From [Clostridium] colinum (GTDB taxonomy: Bacteria > Bacillota > Clostridia > Lachnospirales > CAG-274), in the NCBI RefSeq assembly GCF_940677205.1, contig NZ_OW712331.1:1054001-1118000 (forward strand): a stretch of 64,000 nucleotides of DNA. Reading direction: 5' to 3'. Shown piece by piece: positions 25,856 through 34,820 of this stretch. Within the stretch, counting starts at the first letter, position 1, and every line of letters begins with the position of its first letter. The position numbers were made by a program, and so were the translations under genes. Under the pieces are notes generated by a model that saw only the letters and a list, made by a program, of their open reading frames with translations, was not told the DNA's origin and ran no database searches.

Positions 25856-26284
25856 CTAAATAGTATCTATTAAATTATAATCTTCAAATGTAAATGGTAC
25901 TTCTTCTTCCATTTTAGCCTTTAATTCAAAATTTAGTAACATAAATTCGCTAAATGTTACTTCTAAAATTTCAATCCTTTCTGCACCTAGTGCTTGAGGG
26001 TCTGCAAGTTTAGCAACAATCTTTATTTCAGGCATAATACCTTTTTTAAAAGCATCTGCAAGCATTTTTGTAACGGTACTATTAACTTTATTAACAGTTA
26101 TTGTACCTTCGCCTGTCCAACCCATATATTTTTTACCAACACCATACCTACCAGCCATATTTATATCTTCAAATTCGCCTGTTACCTTTGCCTCAAACTT
26201 TGTAACGTGCAACCATTCTTCATCATTTACCCATACAGAACCAAAAGTACCTGCTATAACATTTTGTGAACGTAATTTTGCCAT
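25856..26284 (-). CDS. Tail tube protein (XkdM, DUF2001)
   Basis: A 142-residue protein with XkdM features: AGTFGSVWVNDEEWLHVTKFEAKV, GVGKKYMGWTGEGTITVNKV and VPFTFEDYNLIDTI at the end. It forms the inner tube of the contractile tail. ATG behind AAAGGAG. It lies 16 bp downstream of the sheath gene, the usual sheath-tube order. Confidence 0.9.
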   Translation of the reverse strand: MAKLRSQNVIAGTFGSVWVNDEEWLHVTKFEAKVTGEFEDINMAGRYGVGKKYMGWTGEGTITVNKVNSTVTKMLADAFKKGIMPEIKIVAKLADPQALGAERIEILEVTFSEFMLLNFELKAKMEEEVPFTFEDYNLIDTI

Positions 26285-26300
26285 CTATTTTATCTCCTTT

Positions 26301-27428
26301 CTACATATTAACAACAAATAATAAATCTTCCATAGCATTTAAAAACTTAACATTAGCCTGTAAATAAACATTTGTTCTAAAAGTGTTGTTTTTAACTTCT
26401 ATATCGCTCCAGTTTTGAGCCTCTATCTTGCCATTGCTTATCCATATTTCCCTTTGCTTCTCTATATCTACAAAGGTTGAGTTGTTATAGTTAGGGTCTA
26501 ATATTTCTTCCCTAGCTAAATCTCTAAAATATGAATTAACTGCACTTATAAATAAAACTTGATTATCATAAGAGTTTTTAAACCTACCTAAATACACTTT
26601 TTTAAATGTGTTTATTATATCTTCATAAATCAAGTCCATAGCCTCAACAATAGCAATATATTTCATATCTTCAGTATGATTTTTATCATTTGTTTGTAAA
26701 GAGTTTACACCTCGTGATATTCTAACACCATCATCATCATTAATAAGCACTAGCTTACCTTTTCCAATAGCCTCGTTTATTTTGTCTGTATCTCCTATTT
26801 CTTGTACATTTTTTAAATCAGTTAAAACAGTGTATGTAACAGACATATCCATTCTACAACCTGCCAATACACCTAAAAGTCTTCCTAAATATTCATAACC
26901 TACAACAATTGTACCATCTGTTTTTGTTACACTTTTATTAGCAAAATTTACAATATGCATATCATCGGCTTCTGCCTTTTCTAAATCATAACAAATAGCC
27001 TTTAACCTTTTAGTCCTTGTTTTATTTTCTAATTTTACAAAATCAGCTAATTTTTTTTGCTCTTCTTTCGTTTCACCTATATAAGCTATCCAGTTTATCT
27101 CTTTATTTATAAAAGGCTTTATATCATCAAATGTTTTTCCATTAGTTATTTTTATAACAAATAATTTTTTTATATTTGTTATAAATACATCTTCTATTAT
27201 TTTGTAATTTTTATCTGTATATTCTTCTTTATTAACTTCTATAAAACCATTATATTCTTTTATTATTTTACTTTCTTCTGTTTCTTCTACATCAGGTAAT
27301 AATTCTGTTTCCTCTTCTCTAGATTTTTCTTTTTTTGATTTAGTTTTTAGGCTTGTATTATCCTTTATAATAAGACAAGCAACTCCTCTGCTACTTCTTA
27401 CAACAGCAGTATTAGCAAGACCTTGAAA
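26301..27428 (-). pseudogene. Tail sheath protein (XkdK-like), 5'-truncated
   Basis: About 375 codons of sheath are open (FQGLANTAVVRSSRGVACLI near the start, GDTDKINEAIGKGKLVLINDD, SRGVNSLQT, QIVYLQANVKFL-like end). Sheaths of this family normally begin with a short lead such as M-L-P-x-INIVF before that point. Here the frame meets a TAA immediately before FQGL, with no ATG, GTG, TTG or ATT nearby and no suitable ribosome site. The first ATG is 156 codons in. The truncation coincides with the shortened adaptor gene, so a deletion probably removed the sheath start and the genes before it. Confidence 0.82.
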
Positions 27429-27621
27429 TTAATGTGAATTTAAAAGTATATTCTGCCCTGTCTGTTTCTGCTACATAATTATCTACTTTAGTAGATGTAG
27501 GCATAATATTTACCCATACACTTTTAAACAAAGCATATTTATACTCTGTTTGACCTAAGTCATTAATAACTTTTTGCTTTTTGTATACTTCTACTTTTTT
27601 ATCTAACTTTTCTACTAACAT
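27412..27621 (-). CDS. Head-tail adaptor, probably truncated
   Basis: A 69-residue protein with the head-tail adaptor pattern (EKLDKKVEVYKKQKVINDLGQ, ALFKSVWVNIMPTS, AEYTFKFTL). Family members run to about 105-115 residues; this one ends in ISRSC at the point where sheath coding sequence begins in another frame. The XkdI/XkdJ-type genes expected next are missing. It is best read as the left part of a deletion junction. Confidence 0.7.
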   Translation of the reverse strand: MLVEKLDKKVEVYKKQKVINDLGQTEYKYALFKSVWVNIMPTSTKVDNYVAETDRAEYTFKFTLISRSC

Positions 27622-27622
27622 A

Positions 27623-27895
27623 TTAATCTTCCTTTAATAGTTGTAATTGTAAAATCAATCCATTTATTATCTTATTTGTATGTATAGCCTTATCTATTAA
27701 ATAACTTCTTCTTTCATATAAATCTGCACATATAGTATATAGTAAAACTTTAAAGCTAGGCTTATCCATATCAATATAGCCAATAGCATTTTTAATATAT
27801 TCTTTGCCAGCTAGTATTATTGTATTTAACAAAGAATCATCATCATCAAAATCTATTCTCAAGTAATTTTTAATTTCTTCTAATTCCTCTTGCAT
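27623..27895 (-). CDS. Head-tail connector (gp6-like)
   Basis: A 90-residue protein with the gp6-like pattern: LEEIKNYLRIDFDDDDSLLNTII, AGKEYIKNAIGYI, LLYTICADLYERR. It attaches to the portal and closes the head. ATG start behind AAGGTAGATGA. It sits between capsid and adaptor, as in HK97. Confidence 0.85.
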   Translation of the reverse strand: MQEELEEIKNYLRIDFDDDDSLLNTIILAGKEYIKNAIGYIDMDKPSFKVLLYTICADLYERRSYLIDKAIHTNKIINGLILQLQLLKED

Positions 27896-27914
27896 ATATA
27901 ATCATCTACCTTTT

Positions 27915-29069
27915 TTAATCTTGTTTTTTAGATGCTTTAGATATGTCAACTTCACCTTTTACTAATGCATCTTCATCTATTACTTGTACATCAAGTCTTT
28001 CTCTAACCTTAATACCAATCATATCTTTCTCCCAAAGCTCACCAGCTTCGCTTGACATTTCAATAAATAGTTTTTCATAATCAAAAAGTGTAATAAATTC
28101 TTTTAAGTTACCAACATAAAAAGGCACTTTATTTGCATTAGTTTTTATTTGTTTGTTAGAAAAAACAATAACAGGGTATTTACCAAACAATAAATAGTCA
28201 AATTTTTGTGTAATATCTGGTTGTAAAATATATTGTCCTCTTTCATCTTTTAATTTGTCTAACCAATTAAAACCGTCTTGATTAGTTATTATTTGTGTAC
28301 CATTTAAAATAGCAGGGTCTAGTTTAGTATTAATTATATCTTTTAGGCTATCTATATTAGTAATAGCTACCTTTGAACCATCTTTTTTATCATCAATAGC
28401 TTTTAAAATAAGATTATTTCTTGTTGTGATACCTTTTTTAGCTATCCATTTAGTAATATAACCTTTAATAGATGAAAATGTAGCTTGATAAAACTCTTTT
28501 GTAGCTTTTAAAATACCCCCTAATTTTTTTAGTTTATATGATATTTTCACAAATTCTGGCTTTGGCATATCTGGAAATACTGCTTCTTCATCTACCGCCT
28601 CAAAGCCTACTGTATCTGCATTTTTTTCTATAACTCTACTACCTTCTGTTTTATCTACCTTTTCTACATTTACAAGATTTTCTAAAGACTTAGTTTCTCT
28701 TCTTAACTCTCTTACTTTTGTAGAAATATCTTGAGGTACAAGCACTCCTTCATCTTCTGTTGTTTTAAGTGCATTTAAAATATTGCTAGGTACTTCCCTT
28801 TTTAAAGCAGTATTTTTAATAGCACTTAAAAAGGCTTGCTCTTCTGTTATTTTTTCATTGTTTTGTATAGGCTCTTTATTTATTACACTGTTTTTAATAT
28901 CTTCTTTATCCTCTTCTAAATCATATAAAATATCTAATTTATCTTGTAACATCACAAGCTCTTCTTTTGATTTTTTAGCCTCTTCTAGCCTATCATCATT
29001 AACAAGATTTTCTACCTCTTGTTTTTTTATCTTAATACTATCTAATAATTCTTTAATTTTTTTATTCAT
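27915..29069 (-). CDS. Major capsid protein, HK97 family
   Basis: A 384-residue protein. Residues 1-100 form a coiled-coil delta domain (KKIKELLDSIKIKKQEVENL, SKEELVMLQDKLDILYDLEED) that the prohead protease removes. The capsid domain then has VLVPQDISTKVRELRRETKSL, KKLGGILKATKEFYQATFSS and GQYILQPDITQKFDYLLFGK. It is cleaved and assembled into the icosahedral shell. ATG behind AGGAGG. Confidence 0.93.
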   Translation of the reverse strand: MNKKIKELLDSIKIKKQEVENLVNDDRLEEAKKSKEELVMLQDKLDILYDLEEDKEDIKNSVINKEPIQNNEKITEEQAFLSAIKNTALKREVPSNILNALKTTEDEGVLVPQDISTKVRELRRETKSLENLVNVEKVDKTEGSRVIEKNADTVGFEAVDEEAVFPDMPKPEFVKISYKLKKLGGILKATKEFYQATFSSIKGYITKWIAKKGITTRNNLILKAIDDKKDGSKVAITNIDSLKDIINTKLDPAILNGTQIITNQDGFNWLDKLKDERGQYILQPDITQKFDYLLFGKYPVIVFSNKQIKTNANKVPFYVGNLKEFITLFDYEKLFIEMSSEAGELWEKDMIGIKVRERLDVQVIDEDALVKGEVDISKASKKQD

Positions 29070-29079
29070 AAATTACCTC

Positions 29080-29841
29080 CTAAAATATGCTTATTTTTTC
29101 TAAATCATTTAATATTTTTTCTTTTTCTTCTTCTAAACTATTGATTATAGGCTTATTTTCTATATTTTTAATGTTTTTAGGTGTGTTTTTGTAGCTATCA
29201 AAATAACTTGATGTACAAGCTACTATATCCTTTTTATCTTCTAAAATATATCCTTTAAAATATTCTGTTATTTCTTCGCCTACAAGCCAAGTTTCATTAT
29301 CCATTAGTTTTGAAATTTCTTCTTCAGATATCATTTTAGCCATATTAATATTTGCCATATAAACATTTAAAATAGACTTTTTACATTTTTCTAAAGTATC
29401 TATTTGCTCTTGCAAGTCTTTAGCATTATAATAGCCACACATAACAGCTAAAGGGTTATGTATCATCATCATACTATTTTCATAAACATAAACGTCATCT
29501 CCTACTAAAGCTATAACACTAGCTATGCTACCTGCTAAACCATCTATATATACATTTTTTCTACCCTTATAAGTTTTTAAAAGATTATATATAGCAAGCC
29601 CACCAAAAACAGAGCCACCACCACTATTAATGTGTATTTCTATATTTTCACTATTTTCTAAATCTTTCAAAAAATTTACAATGTCTTTAGGACAAATATC
29701 TTCTGTTTCTTCTTCACATTTAAAAAAGCTATCCATTAATATGTCTCCATATATGTATAGCTTATTATTTTCTAGTTCTAAAGAACCTACAATATTGTTA
29801 TTTTCATTTTTAAAATTAAACTTTTTAATTTGTATCACCAC
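29080..29841 (-). CDS. ClpP-like prohead protease
   Basis: A 253-residue protein of the S14 (ClpP) type. The oxyanion region is NSGGGSVFGGLAIYNLLK, the nucleophile lies in GLAGSIASVIALVGD and the catalytic His in NSMMMIHNP. It trims the capsid delta domain. The 5' end overlaps the portal gene by 17 bp. The GTG at 29839-29841 lies inside the AAGGTGG site, so ATA or ATT a few codons on (29835-29830) may be the true start. The end is rich in Lys and Asn and unmatched. Confidence 0.88.
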   Translation of the reverse strand: MVIQIKKFNFKNENNNIVGSLELENNKLYIYGDILMDSFFKCEEETEDICPKDIVNFLKDLENSENIEIHINSGGGSVFGGLAIYNLLKTYKGRKNVYIDGLAGSIASVIALVGDDVYVYENSMMMIHNPLAVMCGYYNAKDLQEQIDTLEKCKKSILNVYMANINMAKMISEEEISKLMDNETWLVGEEITEYFKGYILEDKKDIVACTSSYFDSYKNTPKNIKNIENKPIINSLEEEKEKILNDLEKISIF

Positions 29842-31057
29842 CTTTTTTATATTGCTGACCTACTTGTTCTATTGGTATATAATTACCATTCATCATAAGC
29901 TTGTCTCCGTGTTCTAAACCGTTTAAATCTAGCTTACGTCTTGCCTCATTTGGTGTATATATTCCATTATTTACAAGTTTAGACAACATTTCTGCTTGTG
30001 TAGAACTGTCTGTTCTTAAAAGCACCTTTTCGTTAAATTTAAAGAAATAACCCTCTTTAAGCTCTCTATTTAGCAATAATTTATAGTTTATTTCATCTTC
30101 ATATTGTTTTAAAATAAACTGTAATGTATCTACATAAAAACTAATTTGTTGCGCCTCCGAACTATTATAGCTAGACTTTGAATAGTCATTTATCATATCT
30201 GGCTTAACTCCAAAAGCACTAGCTATTTGTAGGGCAGTATATTTTCTTATTTCTAAAAACTGTGCATCGGTAAGCTTAATATCTAAAGGTTGTAGCCTCA
30301 TACCTGCGGGTATTGGTATAACCTTACCTGCATTTTTTATACCACTTGTAAATTCTGTAATTCTTTTTACAAGTTGTTTTTTAGCTTTTTCATCTATATC
30401 TGAGTCTACTGTTAAAGATAATCTAGCCGATACCCCATTTTCATTAAGTTCATTTAAAAATTTTTGACTTGATAAATTTGTATTTACTGTATCTTTTAAA
30501 ATTTCCCTTATAGGCTTTCCTGTTATACCATCAAAAGTAGCACTTGTTTTAAAGTGTAACACCTCGTCTTGATTAAAATAATATACTTGCTTTGTTATCC
30601 AGTCGGTATATTGGTATATTAATGTTCCATTTTCCAAAACATACACGTTAACACTGTTGCTATCCATTATCCAAAAGTCCTTAATTTTAACTTCTCCACC
30701 ATATTTTTTAGGTGTATATTCTTGCCTTATCCATACATAAGCATTGCCATAATGGTTACGATTGTTTTCAATAGTAGCCCAAAACATAGTAGGTGTCATA
30801 AGGTTATTAGGTTTATATCTTAGTTTAAAACTTACATCTGTATCATCTGCTATAAATATGCCCTTGTCTGTTTTTTGATATAATTTTAAAGGCATTTTAG
30901 CAAGTGTTTCAGACAATAATTTTAAACAAGTAAAGTATGTAACTTCTTTGTATAAATCTTTTTCACTGTGAAAAATTTTAAGCCAATTATCATCATTGAT
31001 TGGGCTATCTCTTTTAAAATTTATATTTATAAATTTATTAAATACATTTTTTAAAAT
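29825..31057 (-). CDS. Portal protein, starting at ATT
   Basis: About 411 residues with portal features: LKLLSETLAKMPLKLYQKT, NRNHYGNAYVWIRQE, GKPIREILKDTVNTNLSSQK, GVKPDMINDYSKSSYNSSEAQQ. The first standard start codon (TTG 30914-30916) would cut off conserved sequence. Upstream, the frame reads NDDNWLKIFHSEKDL and YKEVTYFTCLKLL, typical for this family, and begins at ATT 31055-31057, which follows GGGAGGTG by five bases. No ATG/GTG/TTG lies between that site and the stop upstream. It forms the dodecameric DNA gate. Confidence 0.9.
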   Translation of the reverse strand: MLKNVFNKFININFKRDSPINDDNWLKIFHSEKDLYKEVTYFTCLKLLSETLAKMPLKLYQKTDKGIFIADDTDVSFKLRYKPNNLMTPTMFWATIENNRNHYGNAYVWIRQEYTPKKYGGEVKIKDFWIMDSNSVNVYVLENGTLIYQYTDWITKQVYYFNQDEVLHFKTSATFDGITGKPIREILKDTVNTNLSSQKFLNELNENGVSARLSLTVDSDIDEKAKKQLVKRITEFTSGIKNAGKVIPIPAGMRLQPLDIKLTDAQFLEIRKYTALQIASAFGVKPDMINDYSKSSYNSSEAQQISFYVDTLQFILKQYEDEINYKLLLNRELKEGYFFKFNEKVLLRTDSSTQAEMLSKLVNNGIYTPNEARRKLDLNGLEHGDKLMMNGNYIPIEQVGQQYKKGGDTN

Positions 31058-31167
31058 AGTTTCACCTCCCTTTCAAATAGTTTAACAAAAAAATTTTACA
31101 CACAAACTAAAAGTTTAACTGTTGAACACTTGTGTTTAATCTATTTTTAAAGAATTTGTTAAATGCC

Positions 31168-32916
31168 TTACTCCAAAAAATCATCTATTATAGCTAAATA
31201 ATCATCTATGTAATTTCCTCCGTCGTCTGTATGATAATAAGCTAATTTAAATGCACATAGTGTTGCGTCCACAGGGTCAACCCTACTTGTGCTTTTATCT
31301 TTGTCTATTTTAATAAGACCATTATTAGTTTTTATAATAGCATTAGCCATTGCATAGTTTAATACAGGGTTATATTCGCAAATAATATTACCACTGTATA
31401 CCTCTTCTCTAAAGCCACTTGTACTTTCGTTTAATGATTTATGACTTTGATATACTTCTTCTACTGTGTAGCCTTTTTCACTACACTCAAGCATTAATTT
31501 AGATGCATTATGTATATCAAAACAAAAACATTCTATATTTAACCCTTTTTTGTTACAAAAATCTTCTACATACTTAAGTACAACATTTTGGTCAACTACA
31601 GGTGTATTAGTAATGGTAATGTATCCTCTTTCTACCCATAAATCGTAAGGTTGCTTGTCTTTTATAATTCTTTCCCTTAATTTTTCTACATTTGGTATAA
31701 ATGAGTGGCTAAAAAGTATATATTTTTTTATTTTATCAATAGTTATAGGTATAATAAAACTAACTGATGTTAAATCTATTTTTGCCGACATATCAAACCC
31801 TACATATACAGGTTTATTATTAATATCTATATTAATATAATCTACTGTACAAGCTTTCCATTTAGCCATATCAATATATCTATTTTCACCTGCTTGTACC
31901 CACATATTAAGGCATTTTGTTTTAAATACGTTCATTTTCTCTGGTATATCTTTAGCTACCTTAAAATAAGCCTCTAAATCTTCCCTTCCTTTTTGATAAC
32001 TACATCTTATAGGGTTTGCCTTTTCCCATATTTTAGGGTCTGTTATATCATCATCTATGTCTATATCTAAAATATCAACAAAATACATATCATTTTGAGA
32101 TATACCATTAAGTATTTCAACACAATATTTAAACTCTTGCGTATAACAAGGAGAGTTTAAATCTACACCTGCCGTTGTTATTATCATACAAATACCCTCT
32201 TTTACATTGGAACCTAAAAACAAGTCATAAAATTCTGTTGTAGGGTGTTGGTGGTATTCGTCTATAACAAGTATAGCAGGATTTGTTCCATCTCCTTTTT
32301 TACCATCTTCTTTATTAAGTGCTCTTAAAAAACTACCTGTCTTTTTGTGTGTTATCTCTGCTTTTGTTATATTAAACCTTGTAGCTAAAGGACTGCCTCT
32401 TAATAGATTAATACACTCATTAAATATAATTTTAGATTGTTCTTTTTTAACACCTGCACAGTAGCATTCATACAACTCTTCATTTTTAGTGCTTTGAGTA
32501 GACATTTCATATAGTATACAACCTGCCTCCATTTGAGACTTTGCATTTTTACGTCCAACCATTATAAATGCATTTTTAAAGCGTTTATATCCTGTTTTTA
32601 TATCTCTCCAACCATATATTTGACATAAATTAAATTTTTGCCATGCGGTTAGCTCAATAGGTTGTCCCGAAAGTATGCCTTTACTGTGTCTTAAATAGCT
32701 AAACCATTTAACTATTTTCTCTTCCTCTTCTTCGTCCCAATAAAAAAAGAAAGTATCATCACTTTCTATCCTATCAATATCTTTTAAAAATCTTTTACAA
32801 GCTAATTTATGCTTATATCCACTAACTATAACTCCATTAATACAGTCATTTGCATATTGTATAAGTTCATCAAGTATTTTTTTAGGTTTCTTTTTAGATA
32901 TCTCCAAACACTTCAT
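31168..32916 (-). CDS. Terminase large subunit
   Basis: A 582-residue protein with the ATPase motif IMVGRKNAKSQMEAG, Walker B ILVIDEYHQHP and nuclease acidic residues in YVGFDMSAKIDLTSVS and RVDPVDATLCAFKLAYYH. It pumps and cuts phage DNA. It overlaps the small subunit gene by 23 bp. The neighbourhood (HNH, cos candidate, small subunit, large subunit, portal) is that of cos-type HK97-like phages. Confidence 0.95.
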   Translation of the reverse strand: MKCLEISKKKPKKILDELIQYANDCINGVIVSGYKHKLACKRFLKDIDRIESDDTFFFYWDEEEEEKIVKWFSYLRHSKGILSGQPIELTAWQKFNLCQIYGWRDIKTGYKRFKNAFIMVGRKNAKSQMEAGCILYEMSTQSTKNEELYECYCAGVKKEQSKIIFNECINLLRGSPLATRFNITKAEITHKKTGSFLRALNKEDGKKGDGTNPAILVIDEYHQHPTTEFYDLFLGSNVKEGICMIITTAGVDLNSPCYTQEFKYCVEILNGISQNDMYFVDILDIDIDDDITDPKIWEKANPIRCSYQKGREDLEAYFKVAKDIPEKMNVFKTKCLNMWVQAGENRYIDMAKWKACTVDYINIDINNKPVYVGFDMSAKIDLTSVSFIIPITIDKIKKYILFSHSFIPNVEKLRERIIKDKQPYDLWVERGYITITNTPVVDQNVVLKYVEDFCNKKGLNIECFCFDIHNASKLMLECSEKGYTVEEVYQSHKSLNESTSGFREEVYSGNIICEYNPVLNYAMANAIIKTNNGLIKIDKDKSTSRVDPVDATLCAFKLAYYHTDDGGNYIDDYLAIIDDFLE

Positions 32917-33355
32917 CTATACATTGCCTTTCTTTAGTTGTTTTTTGAACTGCTAACTTAAGCCTACTATCAATAGTTAGTCCACATAAACTTGCAAATC
33001 TTCTCATTTCGTCTGCATATTGTTTTTGTATTTTTATAAGTGGGTTTTCTACCATAGTATACGAACCATTTGGAAGTTGCTTTTTTATAGTTAAAACTCC
33101 ACTTTCAACTATCTCACGAGTAGCTCTTATATAAAAAGAGTAGGCATTACAGTATCCAGCTATATTATTAATATCAAGATTTCCTATTACTTCTAAATTA
33201 TTAAAATTTTTTATTATGCGTTTAAACTCTTTTTTTGCAATATTGTCTATAAGCCAACTAGGGGGCTTTTTTAAATCTTCTCGCCCAACTATTATAAGAT
33301 TTTCTTGTTCTTCTTTTTCTTCAATTTCTTCTTTTGTAAGATGTTTAACCTGCAT
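32894..33355 (-). CDS. Terminase small subunit, P27 family
   Basis: A 153-residue protein with the P27 pattern: PPSWLIDNIAKKEFKRIIKN, NIAGYCNAYSFYIRATREI and NPLIKIQKQYADEMRRFAS. It recognises the packaging site in phage DNA. It lies just after a GC-richer cos candidate, as expected. Confidence 0.9.
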   Translation of the reverse strand: MQVKHLTKEEIEEKEEQENLIIVGREDLKKPPSWLIDNIAKKEFKRIIKNFNNLEVIGNLDINNIAGYCNAYSFYIRATREIVESGVLTIKKQLPNGSYTMVENPLIKIQKQYADEMRRFASLCGLTIDSRLKLAVQKTTKERQCIDEVFGDI

Positions 33356-33430
33356 ACTTGATAATTTTCTAGGTCTACCTATATAACCAACCTCCTTTTA
33401 TATATTTTTACCGACTTTTTTTTGAGTATT

Positions 33431-33469
33431 GGGAATTTTGCGTACAGAAAAGGGGGAGTGCGGTCTACC
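33431..33469. other. Candidate cos site
   Basis: A short GC-rich stretch in the gap between HNH and small terminase contains GGGAATTTTGCG and AGGGGGAGTGCGGTC. In cos phages with a neighbouring HNH protein, the cohesive-end cut lies exactly in this gap. The exact cut bases cannot be read from the sequence. Confidence 0.55.
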
Positions 33470-33503
33470 ATTTTTACCTTATATTTTATTTATACCCCCT
33501 ATC

Positions 33504-33917
33504 CTATTTAAAATCCATATTAAACCTTTTTATAAGATTAAATAATAATTGCTGTACCTTTTGCTTATCTTCAGTCCCTTTTTTCATTAAATTATGTATC
33601 TTTCTATGATTTTTCTCAGTTAAATAAATTAAATTAGATAAAGATAACCTTTTACTAAAGTCTTCATCTAAAGCTACTATATGATGTACAACCTGTCCTT
33701 TCTCAATTTTACCTAAAACATAATAACTGTATATATCTAAATAGTTAAATTTATTTTTTATAATATTAGTTGTATCTTGCCAATCTTTTGATTTATAAAA
33801 CTTTTTTTCTTTATCATTTTTATAGTTATCACTATTTGTCTTATACTTAGCTTTACAACTACATATCGTATTATATTCTAATCTAGCACTACATATAGTA
33901 CAACGTTTATATATCAT
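33504..33917 (-). CDS. HNH endonuclease, packaging type
   Basis: Start set at ATG 33915-33917, seven bases after AAGGAGA (the upstream ATG gives seven extra residues). The 137-residue protein has paired cysteines (CTICSARLE, CSCKAKY), then the HNH core QVVHHIVALDEDFSKRLSLS and NLIYLTEKNHRKIHNLM. HNH proteins next to terminase stimulate terminase cutting at cos. Confidence 0.9.
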   Translation of the reverse strand: MIYKRCTICSARLEYNTICSCKAKYKTNSDNYKNDKEKKFYKSKDWQDTTNIIKNKFNYLDIYSYYVLGKIEKGQVVHHIVALDEDFSKRLSLSNLIYLTEKNHRKIHNLMKKGTEDKQKVQQLLFNLIKRFNMDFK

Positions 33918-33938
33918 ACACCATCTCCTTTTTTGCAT

Positions 33939-34015
33939 AAAAAAAGCTAGAATAAATCTAGCTTTAAATTTGCGACTATAAAATTTTACACGGTCAAACT
34001 AAGTGATTTATAGTC
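33939..34015 (-). promoter_or_regulatory. Hairpins between ArpU-like and HNH genes
   Basis: On the minus strand, GACTATAAA pairs with TTTATAGTC, then AAGCTAGA pairs with TCTAGCTT followed by T's (terminator-like, 33939-33965). This is the region where late transcription is expected to begin or be attenuated. No small gene is convincing in the gap 33940-34089. Confidence 0.5.
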
Positions 34016-34089
34016 TACCTCCAATAAAATTATAATTACATAATTTCTACAATAACATAATATCACATTAAATAGTGTCCTACAGTGTC

Positions 34090-34512
34090 CTATTTTAAAT
34101 TTTTTGATATTTGATTTAAAGCTTTATTATGTAATTTAAATATATATCTTCTAGAATAGTTTAAAATATACATAATATCTTCCCATTTTCTAAACTCTAA
34201 ATACCTAAGCCTTAATAAATTTTTTAATGTATCATCTTCTAGTTTATCTATAATACAAGCTATTTCCCTTTTTACTTCTTCAATTTTAACATTATGTAAA
34301 TCTATATCTTTTTTAAGGCTAACTAAATCTAAGGCTTTATTTTCAACTTTAGATGCAATACTACTTGCTTTTATTTCTTCACAAGATACACTTATACTAT
34401 CCATTTCTTTTAACTTTTGTTTATATTCCCTTTCTAACCTTTGTTTTATTTTTGTAAGTTTAAAGGCTCTATTTAAGTCTCTTATTATATCTTTCTTTTG
34501 CTCGTCTGTCAT
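34090..34512 (-). CDS. ArpU-like late transcription regulator
   Basis: A 140-residue protein with a coiled-coil start and a sigma-70 region-4-like helix-turn-helix at the C-terminus (LRLRYLEFRKWEDIMYILNY, SRRYIFKLHNKALNQIS). This is typical of ArpU/RinA-type activators that turn on packaging and structural genes. It precedes the HNH and terminase genes directly. Overlaps the upstream small gene by 4 bp. Confidence 0.78.
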   Translation of the reverse strand: MTDEQKKDIIRDLNRAFKLTKIKQRLEREYKQKLKEMDSISVSCEEIKASSIASKVENKALDLVSLKKDIDLHNVKIEEVKREIACIIDKLEDDTLKNLLRLRYLEFRKWEDIMYILNYSRRYIFKLHNKALNQISKNLK

Positions 34513-34820
34513 AGTTCCTCCTTTTTAAAAACATAATCTACAAACCGTATAAATATCTCTAAATTAAATTCCTTTTTTGTTTTGTATTCATTTTCAAATT
34601 GCTCTATAAATTTTATTAAATTATCTTTAGATATAATGTTCTTATCTTCTGCAAAACGAACAATACTACCAAATAAACTCCATAAAGCATAATCTAAATC
34701 ATTATTTTTAGCATCTATACTTTTTAAATTTAGATAATCAAATAAAAATTGTTCCCTAATTTCTTTAGGCAACCTTTCTGCCTTTTCTATTCTTTTTTTA
34801 ACATCTTCTATGTTATCCAC
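34509..34820 (-). CDS. Hypothetical early protein
   Basis: A 103-residue soluble helical protein (RLPKEIREQFLFDYLNLKS, KKEFNLEIFIRFVDYVFKK). Start GTG overlapping the stop of the helicase gene. No family recognised. Its place between the helicase and ArpU-like genes suggests a role in the replication to late switch. Confidence 0.55.
   Translation of the reverse strand: MDNIEDVKKRIEKAERLPKEIREQFLFDYLNLKSIDAKNNDLDYALWSLFGSIVRFAEDKNIISKDNLIKFIEQFENEYKTKKEFNLEIFIRFVDYVFKKEEL

Noticed and set aside
33981-34030. Fourth type I toxin in the gap before the HNH gene
   Set aside because: A GGAGG site and hairpins are present, but every start codon leads to a stop within a few codons and no hydrophobic peptide results.
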